This document shows, piece after piece, positions 34,528 to 42,590 of a stretch of DNA of 64,000 nt. Both the position numbers and the translations under genes were made by a program. Position 1 is the stretch's first letter. Each line of letters opens with the position of its first letter. This DNA is from an uncultured Cellulophaga sp. (GTDB lineage: Bacteria > Bacteroidota > Bacteroidia > Flavobacteriales > Flavobacteriaceae): positions 62,001 to 126,000 of the forward strand of contig CANLOV010000010.1 in the NCBI GenBank assembly GCA_947492955.1, read 5' to 3'. The notes beneath the pieces were generated by a model that had not been told where the DNA came from, searched no databases, and saw only the letters and a program-made list of their open reading frames with translations.

Positions 34528-35835
34528 ATGGAACACATTGTTATAATTGGTAATGGAATTTCAGGTATTTCTCTTGCTAGACACGTACGTAAAAACTCAG
34601 ATAAAAAAATTACAGTAATTTCTGCTGAAACAGATTACTTTTTCTCTCGTACAGCTCTAATGTATGTATATATGGGGCATATGAAATTTGAGCATACACA
34701 ACCTTATGAAAATTGGTTTTGGAAAAAAAATAGAATTGATTTGTTAAAAGGTTTTGTTACTAAAGTAGACCACGAAAACAAAACATTACTATTAAACAAC
34801 TCTAAATCTTTCTCTTACGATAAGCTTGTAATTGCTACTGGATCCAAACCAAATAAATTTGGCTGGCCAGGACAAGATTTAAAAGGTGTTCAAGGCTTAT
34901 ATTCCAAACAAGACTTAGATGATTTAGAAGCAAATGCTCCTAATAACAAAGTATGCAAGCGAGCTGTAATTGTAGGTGGTGGCTTAATTGGTATAGAGAT
35001 GGCAGAAATGCTACGAAGCAGAAATATCCCTGTAACTTTTTTAGTTAGAGAAGATAGTTTTTGGAATGGCGTATTACCTAGCGGCGAATCAAAAATGATT
35101 AATGAACATATATTAGAACACCATATAGATTTACGATTAAGTACTAATTTAGACAAAATATTAGCTGATGAAAACGGCAAGGCTCGTGCCGTAGTTATAA
35201 AAGAAACTGGAGAAGAAATAGCATGTGATGTGGTAGGACTTACTGCTGGGGTATCTCCAAATATTGATTTCTTAAAAGATTCTGGAATAGAACTGAGCAG
35301 AGGTGTTAAGGTAAATCGCTTTTTAGAAACTAATATTAAAGATATTTATGCCATTGGTGATTGTGCAGAACAACACGAAGCTATTGGCAGCAGAAGACCC
35401 ATAGAAGCTGTATGGTATACGGGCAGAATGATGGGCGAAACTTTAGCACAGACTATTTGCGGAAACCCTACAGAATACAAACCAGGACATTGGTTTAATT
35501 CCGCAAAATTTTTAGATATAGAATACCAAACCTATGGTTGGGTTTTTGCAGGAGGGCCTGCCAGAAAAGAATACGAAGAACATTTTCATTGGCGACATCC
35601 AAAAGAAAAAATATGTGTAACAATTGCCTTTAATAAAGATACCAAAGAATTTTTAGGTATAAATACTTTTGGTATTAGAATGAGACATGAGGTTTTTGAT
35701 CGTTGGCTTACAGAAAAACAAGATGTTGATTATGTAATTAATAATTTAGAAAAAGCCAATTTTGACCCTGAATTCTACAAACATTTCGAGAAAGATATTC
35801 TTTCTGCTTACAAAAACAATTTACAAACAGCCTAA
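34528..35835 (+). CDS. NAD(P)/FAD-dependent oxidoreductase
   Basis: A 435-residue cytosolic flavoprotein. It has an N-terminal FAD fold GNGISGISLARHVR, LVIATGSKPNKFGWPG, a second dinucleotide fold AVIVGGGLIGIEMAEML near residue 150 and the FAD-contact IKDIYAIGDCAEQHEA near residue 275. The layout is that of ferredoxin- or rubredoxin-reductase-like pyridine nucleotide oxidoreductases. A C-terminal extension of about 100 residues is unusual for simple reductases. It is followed by an integral membrane iron-sulfur protein 11 bases later, so it probably passes electrons to it; this link is inferred. Confidence 0.88.
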   Translation: MEHIVIIGNGISGISLARHVRKNSDKKITVISAETDYFFSRTALMYVYMGHMKFEHTQPYENWFWKKNRIDLLKGFVTKVDHENKTLLLNNSKSFSYDKLVIATGSKPNKFGWPGQDLKGVQGLYSKQDLDDLEANAPNNKVCKRAVIVGGGLIGIEMAEMLRSRNIPVTFLVREDSFWNGVLPSGESKMINEHILEHHIDLRLSTNLDKILADENGKARAVVIKETGEEIACDVVGLTAGVSPNIDFLKDSGIELSRGVKVNRFLETNIKDIYAIGDCAEQHEAIGSRRPIEAVWYTGRMMGETLAQTICGNPTEYKPGHWFNSAKFLDIEYQTYGWVFAGGPARKEYEEHFHWRHPKEKICVTIAFNKDTKEFLGINTFGIRMRHEVFDRWLTEKQDVDYVINNLEKANFDPEFYKHFEKDILSAYKNNLQTA

Positions 35836-35846
35836 TTCATAATAAA

Positions 35847-37436
35847 ATGAGTAATAAATTAAATCATAGCATGTCTTTAGCTACACCAGATGCTCAAGAC
35901 ATTTCAACAAAACAAAAAATTGCTTTAGCTATAGGATTAATAGGCCTTTTTATATTAGTACTAGCATTATTTAATGTTAACTTCCCTAACAAAGGACTAT
36001 TCTTAACTTTATCCTTGGGCTTAATTACCATAGGTACTGTAGTATACTCCAGAGATGCCTACTTAACAAAAGTAAAGGGAATTAAAAATGATGGGGTATG
36101 GTTTAAATCCATATCTTCTCGTGGTGCTTGGGGATGGGCAGTAGGTGTAATTTTAACTATATTTTACATTGTTCTTTACTTTTACCCTCAATATTTAGGG
36201 CTAGGAAAAAATGGTGAAGCAAACACAGGTTTAATTAGTTTATTTGACCCATTAAGTAATCTATTAAGTGGCAGATCCGCAAGCCAATGGTTTGTATACG
36301 GTACTCTATATACTGTTGCCATATTTGCTTTTGGCTATAAATTTATATTAAAATATCGCCATAACAGATACGAACAAATTCGTACCATATCCGTAATGTT
36401 TTTTCAATTGGCATTTGCTTTTTTAATTCCAGAATTTATGTATCGTATGAATTCTAATTTACCATACTACGATCTAAAAAGTGTTTGGCCTCTTAATTAC
36501 TATATTTTTGATGAATGGTCTGTAAAAGGATTTTTATCTAACGGAAATATTGGATTAGCATTAATTATTTTTGGAATTTTATCAGTCTTTGTAATTACAC
36601 CTATACTAACTTATAAATTTGGAAAAAGGTGGTATTGTTCATGGGTATGTGGCTGTGGAGGACTGGCTGAAACTGCCGGAGACTCTTTTAGACAATTGTC
36701 TTCTAAAAAAATGTCCGCTTGGAAATTAGAACGTTGGCTAATACATGTGGTATTGGTATTTTCTATTGTAATGACAGTAGGTATGGTGTACACCTACCTA
36801 GATAATGATGGTACTAAATATTGGCTTACAAAAGGTGTATTTATAAGTATTGTAATAGGATTTTTAACTCTGGTATTTGCTGCTGTACTATATTTTAAAG
36901 GAAAAGAACTTGGGAAAGATGCTAAGTATGGAGCAATTGGTTTTTTTGTTATTGTAGGCTTATTACTAGTTATGCATTTTACAGGAACTACAGATGAAAT
37001 ATTTTTTATTAAAGGAAGAAAACTTAGATCAGCATATGGTTTATACATAGGCTCAATATTTTCTGGAGTAATCGGAACAGGTTTTTATCCTATTCTAGGA
37101 AGTAGATCGTGGTGTAGGTTTGGTTGCCCTATGGCTGCAATACTAGGATTTCAACAACGTTTATTCTCTAAGTTTAGAATTACAACTAACGGAGGACAAT
37201 GTATCTCTTGTGGTAATTGCTCTAACAGTTGTGAAATGGGAATAGATGTACGTGCTTATGCCCAAAAAGGTGAGAACATTGTACGTTCTAGCTGTGTAGG
37301 TTGTGGTGTATGTTCTGCGGTATGCCCTAGAGGAGTTTTAAAATTAGAAAACGATTCTTTAGAAGGAAGAATAAATCCAACAGAAATATTATTAGGAAAT
37401 GATGTAGATTTGATGAATCTAGTAAACAAGAAGTAA
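35847..37436 (+). CDS. Membrane 4Fe-4S protein (NapH/CcoG-like)
   Basis: A 529-residue protein with about eight to ten membrane helices. Cysteine motifs WYCSWVCGCGGLAE (about residue 260) and RSWCRFGCP (about 420) are of the NapH/CcoG type, and two C-terminal 4Fe-4S clusters are visible in CISCGNCSNSCEMG and SCVGCGVCSAVCPRG. It likely moves electrons across or along the membrane, receiving them from the upstream flavoprotein. The acceptor is unknown. Confidence 0.85.
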   Translation: MSNKLNHSMSLATPDAQDISTKQKIALAIGLIGLFILVLALFNVNFPNKGLFLTLSLGLITIGTVVYSRDAYLTKVKGIKNDGVWFKSISSRGAWGWAVGVILTIFYIVLYFYPQYLGLGKNGEANTGLISLFDPLSNLLSGRSASQWFVYGTLYTVAIFAFGYKFILKYRHNRYEQIRTISVMFFQLAFAFLIPEFMYRMNSNLPYYDLKSVWPLNYYIFDEWSVKGFLSNGNIGLALIIFGILSVFVITPILTYKFGKRWYCSWVCGCGGLAETAGDSFRQLSSKKMSAWKLERWLIHVVLVFSIVMTVGMVYTYLDNDGTKYWLTKGVFISIVIGFLTLVFAAVLYFKGKELGKDAKYGAIGFFVIVGLLLVMHFTGTTDEIFFIKGRKLRSAYGLYIGSIFSGVIGTGFYPILGSRSWCRFGCPMAAILGFQQRLFSKFRITTNGGQCISCGNCSNSCEMGIDVRAYAQKGENIVRSSCVGCGVCSAVCPRGVLKLENDSLEGRINPTEILLGNDVDLMNLVNKK

Positions 37437-37439
37437 TAC

Positions 37440-37925
37440 ATGTTTCAAAAAATAGCTTTTTTAAGCCTAATTATAATTAGTTTATCCAATTATTCTATTG
37501 CCCAAAAAGTGTATCATAGAGAATATTATGCCAATGGCAATATTAAGTCTGAGGGATGGTTAGAAAATGGCAATAAAGTAGATTATTGGGCATATTACCA
37601 TACCAATGGTAATGTATCAGAAAAAGGACATTACAAGAATAATATCAGAGAAAACTATTGGTATTTTTATAGTAATTCTAAAAAACCAAAATTAGAAGGG
37701 CATTACAAAAACGGTAAGATGATAGATTGGTGGTTGTATTATGATAATAATGGAAAAATACACCACAAATGTCAATTAAACATGGGAGTTAAAAACGGAT
37801 ATTGTTTAAAATATAAAAACGAAAAAGTAACTTCTGCAGTGAAATTTAGAAATGGAAAAAAAATTAAAGAATGGTTTAGCCTTAAGAGTTTTAAAAAGGA
37901 AAACAACTTATCCGATTTAAGATAA
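37440..37925 (+). CDS. Exported MORN/YwqK-type repeat protein
   Basis: A 161-residue protein with a signal peptide (IAFLSLIIISLSNYSIAQ) and four to five repeats of the pattern Y-x-N-G-x-x-x-x-G-x-W (for example YYANGNIKSEGWLENG, YHTNGNVSEKGHYKNN, YSNSKKPKLEGHYKNGKM). This is the MORN-like form often named YwqK antitoxin in databases, although nothing here points to a toxin. It starts three bases after the iron-sulfur gene and shares one base with the next. Confidence 0.75.
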   Translation: MFQKIAFLSLIIISLSNYSIAQKVYHREYYANGNIKSEGWLENGNKVDYWAYYHTNGNVSEKGHYKNNIRENYWYFYSNSKKPKLEGHYKNGKMIDWWLYYDNNGKIHHKCQLNMGVKNGYCLKYKNEKVTSAVKFRNGKKIKEWFSLKSFKKENNLSDLR

Positions 37926-38614
37926 TGACAGCTATTAATGTAATTATACCAGCTTTTAATGAAGCAGATTCTATTGCTAAGGTTATTAATGAAATTCCTA
38001 AATCGGTTTCAGAAATTATAGTGGTAAACAATAATTCTACCGATAATACTGTAGAAAATGCACAAAAAGCAGGTGCTACCGTTTTAACAGAAACAAAAAA
38101 GGGCTACGGTTACGCTTGTTTATGCGGAATGGATTATATCAGCAAGAAGTCTGTTAAGCCTAATATCATCGTATTTATTGATGGAGACTATTCTGATTAC
38201 CCAGAAGAGTTAACTAAACTTGTTAAACCAATAATAGATAACGAAGTAGATTTTGTAATTGGAGCAAGAACAAAAACACTAAGAGAAGATGGATCTATGA
38301 CGCCACAGCAAATTTTTGGCAACAAACTAGCTACAACATTAATGAAATTATTCTTTAATGCTAAATTTACTGACCTTGGTCCCTTTAGAGCTATAAAATA
38401 TGATAAATTATTAAGCCTAGAGATGCAAGATCAAACTTATGGTTGGACGGTAGAAATGCAATTAAAAGCTTTGAAAAAAAAGCTAGCATATACCGAAATA
38501 CCAGTACGTTATAAAAAAAGAATTGGAATATCCAAAGTATCTGGTACAGTAAAAGGTACTATCTTTGCAGGCATAAAAATCCTTGGTTGGATATTTAAAT
38601 ACAGTATAAAATAA
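37925..38614 (+). CDS. Glycosyltransferase family 2, polyprenyl-phosphate type
   Basis: A 229-residue GT2 enzyme opening NVIIPAFNEADSIAKVINEIP. It has IVVNNNSTDNT, an FIDGDYSDYPEEL metal site (DxD-like) near residue 90, FGNKLATTLMKLFFNAKFTDLGPFRAI and YGWTVEMQLKA. The motif set is that of dolichyl-phosphate mannose synthase-like enzymes that charge lipid carriers. No C-terminal membrane helices are present. It is followed one base later by a larger membrane GT2. Confidence 0.85.
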   Translation: MTAINVIIPAFNEADSIAKVINEIPKSVSEIIVVNNNSTDNTVENAQKAGATVLTETKKGYGYACLCGMDYISKKSVKPNIIVFIDGDYSDYPEELTKLVKPIIDNEVDFVIGARTKTLREDGSMTPQQIFGNKLATTLMKLFFNAKFTDLGPFRAIKYDKLLSLEMQDQTYGWTVEMQLKALKKKLAYTEIPVRYKKRIGISKVSGTVKGTIFAGIKILGWIFKYSIK

Positions 38615-38615
38615 T

Positions 38616-40100
38616 ATGGGACTAACTATTGCTTACTTAATCATTGTTGTATACACTATAGCATTACTATTGATTTTCTTTTATAGCTTGGCTCAGCTAA
38701 ACTTACTTATTAACTATCTAGGCAATAAAAAAAGAAACCAAGAAGCGCCAAAATATAATTTATTAGACGCTAAAGAAATTCCATACGTAACTATACAATT
38801 ACCTGTATATAACGAGGAATACGTTATGGATCGTTTGCTAAAAAATATTGCAAAAATAGAGTATCCGGCTAACAAATTAGAAATACAAGTATTAGATGAT
38901 TCTACAGATGATACGGTAATAGATACCGCAAAACATATAGAAGAATTAAAAGCTACTGGTTTAGATATCTCTCATATTAGAAGAACTAACAGACAAGGAT
39001 TTAAAGCAGGAGCCCTAAAAGAAGGCTTAGAAATTGCAAAAGGTGATTTTATTGCCATATTCGATGCCGATTTTTTACCAGATGCAGATTGGCTAAAGAA
39101 AACTGTAGTTTATTTTAAAGACGAAGAAATAGGTGTTGTACAAACACGCTGGGGACATATTAACAGAGATTATTCCACACTTACAAAAATACAAGCATTT
39201 GCTTTAGATGCCCACTTTACTTTAGAGCAAGTAGGTAGAAATTCTAAAGGACACTTTATTAATTTTAACGGAACAGCAGGCATCTGGCGTAAAGAATGTA
39301 TTTTAGATGCAGGAAATTGGGAGGGAGATACACTAACAGAAGATTTAGATTTAAGCTATAGAGCACAACTTAAAAACTGGAAATTTAAGTATTTAGAAGA
39401 TGTAGAAACTCCTGCAGAACTACCTGTAGTTATTAGTGCTGCTCGTTCGCAACAATTTAGGTGGAACAAAGGTGGTGCCGAAAACTTTAGAAAATCGGTA
39501 TTAAGTGTTATTGCTGCTAAAAACATTCCTTTTAAAACTAAGTTCCATGGTGTTATGCACCTACTAAATAGTTCTATGTTTTTATGTGTTTTTATAGTAG
39601 CTCTATTAAGTATTCCAATGCTATATATTAAAAACTCTTACGGACACTTAGGGTGGATTTTTGAGGTAACCAGTTTCTTTATTGTTAGTACTATTATACT
39701 ATTTGTATGCTATTGGTTTACCTATAAAAGTATACAAGGCAGTGGTTTTGATAAATTTATAGACTATATAAAACTATTCTTTACTTTTTTCTCTGTAGCA
39801 CTAGGGTTTTCTTTACACAACTCTTTAGCGGTATTAGAAGGCCATAGAGGAAAAAGAAGTGAGTTTGTAAGAACACCTAAGTTTAACATTAATAGTTTAA
39901 AAGACAGCTGGAAAGGCAATAAATATTTAGCAAAAAAGCTATCTCCTAACATGATATTAGAAGCAGCTTTAATGCTTTACTTCTTATTTGGAATGTATAG
40001 CGCTATCCCCTTAAATGATTATGGATTATTTCCATTTCATTTTATGTTGTTCCTAGGTTTTGGATATGTATTTTTTAAATCCCTTACCGCAAAAGCATAA
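38616..40100 (+). CDS. Membrane GT2 glycosyltransferase, cellulose-synthase-like
   Basis: A 494-residue protein with an N-terminal membrane helix (5-30), a GT2 domain and several C-terminal helices. The processive-type motif set is present: VTIQLPVYNE, EIQVLDDSTDD, IAIFDADFLPD (DxD), TEDLDLSYRAQLKNW (TED) and QQFRWNKGG (QxxRW). Such enzymes polymerise beta-linked sugars at the inner membrane. It is co-transcribed with the lipid-carrier transferase. The polymer is unknown. The region after its stop changes to AT-rich sequence with the peptide locus. Confidence 0.85.
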   Translation: MGLTIAYLIIVVYTIALLLIFFYSLAQLNLLINYLGNKKRNQEAPKYNLLDAKEIPYVTIQLPVYNEEYVMDRLLKNIAKIEYPANKLEIQVLDDSTDDTVIDTAKHIEELKATGLDISHIRRTNRQGFKAGALKEGLEIAKGDFIAIFDADFLPDADWLKKTVVYFKDEEIGVVQTRWGHINRDYSTLTKIQAFALDAHFTLEQVGRNSKGHFINFNGTAGIWRKECILDAGNWEGDTLTEDLDLSYRAQLKNWKFKYLEDVETPAELPVVISAARSQQFRWNKGGAENFRKSVLSVIAAKNIPFKTKFHGVMHLLNSSMFLCVFIVALLSIPMLYIKNSYGHLGWIFEVTSFFIVSTIILFVCYWFTYKSIQGSGFDKFIDYIKLFFTFFSVALGFSLHNSLAVLEGHRGKRSEFVRTPKFNINSLKDSWKGNKYLAKKLSPNMILEAALMLYFLFGMYSAIPLNDYGLFPFHFMLFLGFGYVFFKSLTAKA

Positions 40101-40259
40101 CTCTAAAATGTGTTTTCAGGTTAATTTATCTATTTTATATATTAGTCTTAAAACCTCAACAAGGAGGGTTATTGTTTAACCTTTAGAGATTCAATTACCA
40201 GATTCTTACATCGTATATTTCCCATTTTAAAATTTTACACTTAATATACTTACATCAAG

Positions 40260-40482
40260 GTAGCTCTTTAAAATATTTTACACCTATTTTTCTTTCAAAA
40301 TATTATCGAAATTATTTTGATAATAAGTATTATTATATAAATTTGGTAACAAGTATTATTATATAAATTTTGTAGGTATAAAGCGTACAGTAAAAAAATT
40401 AAATCTTATGAATTTACAAAAATTAAATGTTCAAGAAATGAAAACTGAAGAATTAATGGAAACATCTGGTGGTGGTCTTTGG
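40260..40482 (+). repeat. 223-bp direct repeat, copy 1: promoter, 5' UTR and leader-peptide codons
   Basis: Every base from 40260 to 40482 recurs at 40794-41016 (offset 534). It covers the upstream region, promoter, untranslated region and the first 25 codons of a small gene. Identity stops inside the gene, at the start of the core peptide. The 307-bp gap before the gene (40101-40407) otherwise holds a weakly similar, diverged upstream stretch. Confidence 0.95.
40315..40345 (+). promoter_or_regulatory. Promoter of the first precursor peptide
   Basis: TTTTG at 40315-40319 and TAAATTTG at 40338-40345 (a full TAnnTTTG match), 18 bases apart. A 26-bp tandem direct repeat (40325-40350 and 40351-40376, four differences at the ends) duplicates the -7 region, so two alternative starts or an operator are possible. 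Confidence 0.7.
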
Positions 40483-40557
40483 AGCACTTATTGGGATGTA
40501 ATCCTGGATGGTGATAATTGGCAGTGGGCTGGTGCATATTGGGTTGGAATACTTTAG
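40408..40557 (+). CDS. Double-glycine precursor peptide 1 (Trp-rich core)
   Basis: A 49-residue peptide. The leader is MNLQKLNVQEMKTEELMETS-GG, with Met at -12, Glu at -8 and Leu at -7 relative to a cut after Gly22, matching the double-glycine leader pattern recognised by C39 peptidases. The predicted core is 27 residues, starts GLWSTYWDVI and holds five Trp and no Cys. The absence of Cys excludes lanthionine or disulfide forms. Its 5' region is duplicated at 40794. A HlyD adaptor and a C39-peptidase exporter follow downstream, so it is probably cut and exported as a bacteriocin or signal. No modification or immunity gene is seen. Too short for routine gene callers, but supported by the second copy. 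Confidence 0.85.
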   Translation: MNLQKLNVQEMKTEELMETSGGGLWSTYWDVILDGDNWQWAGAYWVGIL

Positions 40558-40608
40558 TGGATTTATGTTTATAAACACACGTACTTCTTAATCATAAGGA
40601 TTAAGCTT

Positions 40609-40654
40609 TAAACGTCTAACTTTAGTAATTAAATTTACTAAAGTTAGACGTTTA
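40609..40654. terminator. Terminator-like hairpin after precursor 1
   Basis: A perfect 20-bp stem beginning TAAACGTCTAACTTTAGTAA with loop TTAAAT. A related hairpin follows precursor 2, where a pair in GTCTAAC/GTTAGAC is replaced by one in GTCTGAC/GTCAGAC, keeping the stem. The rest of the 384-bp gap to the next peptide is AT-rich and includes the second promoter copy. Confidence 0.8.
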
Positions 40655-40793
40655 TAGTTTATATAAGTGAGCATAAATTGTTTTTACCCCCTAGCAGGAA
40701 AAAATTATTGTTTAATCTCTGAGAATATAATTCTCTAATACTTACATCATATATTTCTTTTTTGGATTTAATACCGTGTACACTTACATCGAT

Positions 40794-41016
40794 GTAGCTC
40801 TTTAAAATATTTTACACCTATTTTTCTTTCAAAATATTATCGAAATTATTTTGATAATAAGTATTATTATATAAATTTGGTAACAAGTATTATTATATAA
40901 ATTTTGTAGGTATAAAGCGTACAGTAAAAAAATTAAATCTTATGAATTTACAAAAATTAAATGTTCAAGAAATGAAAACTGAAGAATTAATGGAAACATC
41001 TGGTGGTGGTCTTTGG
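40794..41016 (+). repeat. 223-bp direct repeat, copy 2
   Basis: Identical to 40260-40482. It includes promoter elements at 40849-40879 (TTTTG and TAAATTTG), the tandem 26-mer and the same 25 leader codons. It shows that the second peptide gene has its own promoter rather than reading through from the first. Confidence 0.95.
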
Positions 41017-41094
41017 GACACTTATTGGGAGATAATGACGGACCCTAATAGCCATGCCTGGTTAATTGCAATAAGTCCCCTTGTTACATTTTGA
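40942..41094 (+). CDS. Double-glycine precursor peptide 2
   Basis: A 50-residue peptide with the same first 25 residues as precursor 1, at the same distance from the same promoter. The predicted core is 28 residues, starts GLWDTYWEIM and continues TDPNSHAWLIAISPLVTF: three Trp, no Cys, and a different C-terminal half from core 1. The shared core opening is GLW-[SD]-TYW-[DE]. Identical leader and promoter with a divergent core is the pattern of a diversified peptide family exported by one transporter. Its export is expected through the HlyD/C39-ABC pair 300 bases downstream. Confidence 0.85.
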   Translation: MNLQKLNVQEMKTEELMETSGGGLWDTYWEIMTDPNSHAWLIAISPLVTF

Positions 41095-41140
41095 TTTATA
41101 ATATTGGCACTCGAACATCTTAAACATATAAATCAAGCTT

Positions 41141-41188
41141 TAAATGTCTGACTTTTTAGTAATTAAATTTACTAAAGTCAGACCTTTA
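41141..41188. terminator. Terminator-like hairpin after precursor 2
   Basis: Arms TAAATGTCTGACTTTTTAGT and ACTAAAGTCAGACCTTTA pair with a two-base bulge and one mismatch around the same central sequence as in copy 1. The rest of the gap up to the adaptor gene (41189-41390) holds no further peptide gene that I can find. Confidence 0.65.
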
Positions 41189-41390
41189 TGGTTTATATCG
41201 GTTAGCGTAAGTTTAATTTAATCTTTTTTCTTGATTAATACAACCTAATACCTCAGCTATAAGTTTGAAGTAAATTTCACTAAACCAAACATAATAATTT
41301 AAGATATATCACCAAATTGTTAAAAAATAAAAGCTTAAAAGTTACTACTTGTTATTTTTTGTTATCGCTTTATTTACATTAAAAAAAACT

Positions 41391-42524
41391 ATGAACTTCA
41401 GTTCAGACCCAATATACAACCTCGAAAACCTTATTGCTAAAAATACAACCAAAAGCATTTCTATTTACTTAATGGTAGTTTTAGCACTTATTGTTACTTT
41501 AACATGTTTACCCTTTATTAAGATAGATATTAGCAAACAAAGTCGTGGTATTATACGTGCCAAACAAGACAATAGCCCATTAAGCAGTATTGTTAGTGGC
41601 AAACTAACCCAAGTTCGTTTAAAAAACAACCAACAGGTTAACAAAGGTGACACCCTATTAATTATTACCACAGATTATATAAGAGCGCAAGAAAAACTTA
41701 ACGATTCTTTGTTAAAACAGGCAGAAATAGAGTTTATGGGTTACACAAATGTAATCAATAATAAACCGAAACTACTAAAGGATAACATCATAATTGATGA
41801 CTATGAACGCTATTTGCTGCAGAAACAAGAGTTGGTGAGTAAAGTACAACAAGCAAAAATCAATTTTAATCGTTACGAACAGCTATTTAAAAAACAAATT
41901 GTTGCTCAAGTAGAATATGAAACCTATAGGTACGGTTTAATATTCGCTAAGGAAGCTCTTAACAGTTTTATTAAACAACAAGAGGCACAGTGGCAAACTC
42001 AAAAACGTGAGATAGAAACCCAAATAAAAAACCTTAAAAGCAAGAAAGAGCAAATTATATCAGAGAGCAACAACTACGTACTTACTGCACCTATTTCTGG
42101 TACTTTAGAAAATGTTTTAGGCTTACAAGACGGCTCTTTTGTTAACGCTTCACAGATTATTGCAACAATTTCTCCTAACAGTAATTTAATTGTAGAAAAC
42201 ACAGTTTCTCCAACAGATATTGGTTTATTAAAAATTGGTCAGGATGTAAAATTTCAACTGGACGCCTTTAACTACAATCAATGGGGAATGCTCGAGGGAA
42301 AGGTCATAGACATAGATAAAAATATAACCGTACAAGACAATTCTGCTTTTTTTAAAGTACGCTCTAGCCTAAATTCTAAACAATTAACACTTAAAAATGG
42401 TTACACAACCAATATTTCAAAAGGGATGACATTAACCACACGCTATTTTATAACACGCAGAAGTTTATATGAATTGCTATTTGATAAGGTAGATGATTGG
42501 TTTAACCCTAAAATCCTTGATTAG
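41391..42524 (+). CDS. HlyD-family adaptor of a peptide exporter
   Basis: A 377-residue protein from ATG 41391 (the frame opens 14 codons earlier, but this ATG gives the expected N-terminus MNFSSDPIYN). One membrane helix (about residues 22-42) is followed by a first lipoyl-like half (GIIRAKQDNSPLSSIVSGKL), a long coiled coil (about 95-225, KQEAQWQTQKREIETQIKNLKSKKEQI) and the second half YVLTAPISGTLENVLGLQDGSFV. It bridges an inner-membrane ABC exporter to an outer-membrane channel in the periplasm. The exporter starts 66 bases downstream. No outer-membrane channel gene is nearby. Confidence 0.88.
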   Translation: MNFSSDPIYNLENLIAKNTTKSISIYLMVVLALIVTLTCLPFIKIDISKQSRGIIRAKQDNSPLSSIVSGKLTQVRLKNNQQVNKGDTLLIITTDYIRAQEKLNDSLLKQAEIEFMGYTNVINNKPKLLKDNIIIDDYERYLLQKQELVSKVQQAKINFNRYEQLFKKQIVAQVEYETYRYGLIFAKEALNSFIKQQEAQWQTQKREIETQIKNLKSKKEQIISESNNYVLTAPISGTLENVLGLQDGSFVNASQIIATISPNSNLIVENTVSPTDIGLLKIGQDVKFQLDAFNYNQWGMLEGKVIDIDKNITVQDNSAFFKVRSSLNSKQLTLKNGYTTNISKGMTLTTRYFITRRSLYELLFDKVDDWFNPKILD

Positions 42525-42590
42525 TGGATTGTATTAATGTATTAAAGTTCTGAAATTAAAAATCGATACTCGTTACTCTAAATTCTTAAA

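Noticed and set aside
37440-37925. Toxin-antitoxin system at the MORN/YwqK-type gene
   Set aside because: There is no toxin gene next to it and the product has a signal peptide; the database name of the family is misleading here.
40408-41094. Lanthipeptide or disulfide bacteriocin for the two small peptides
   Set aside because: Neither core contains Cys and no LanM/LanB, radical SAM or other modification gene is nearby.
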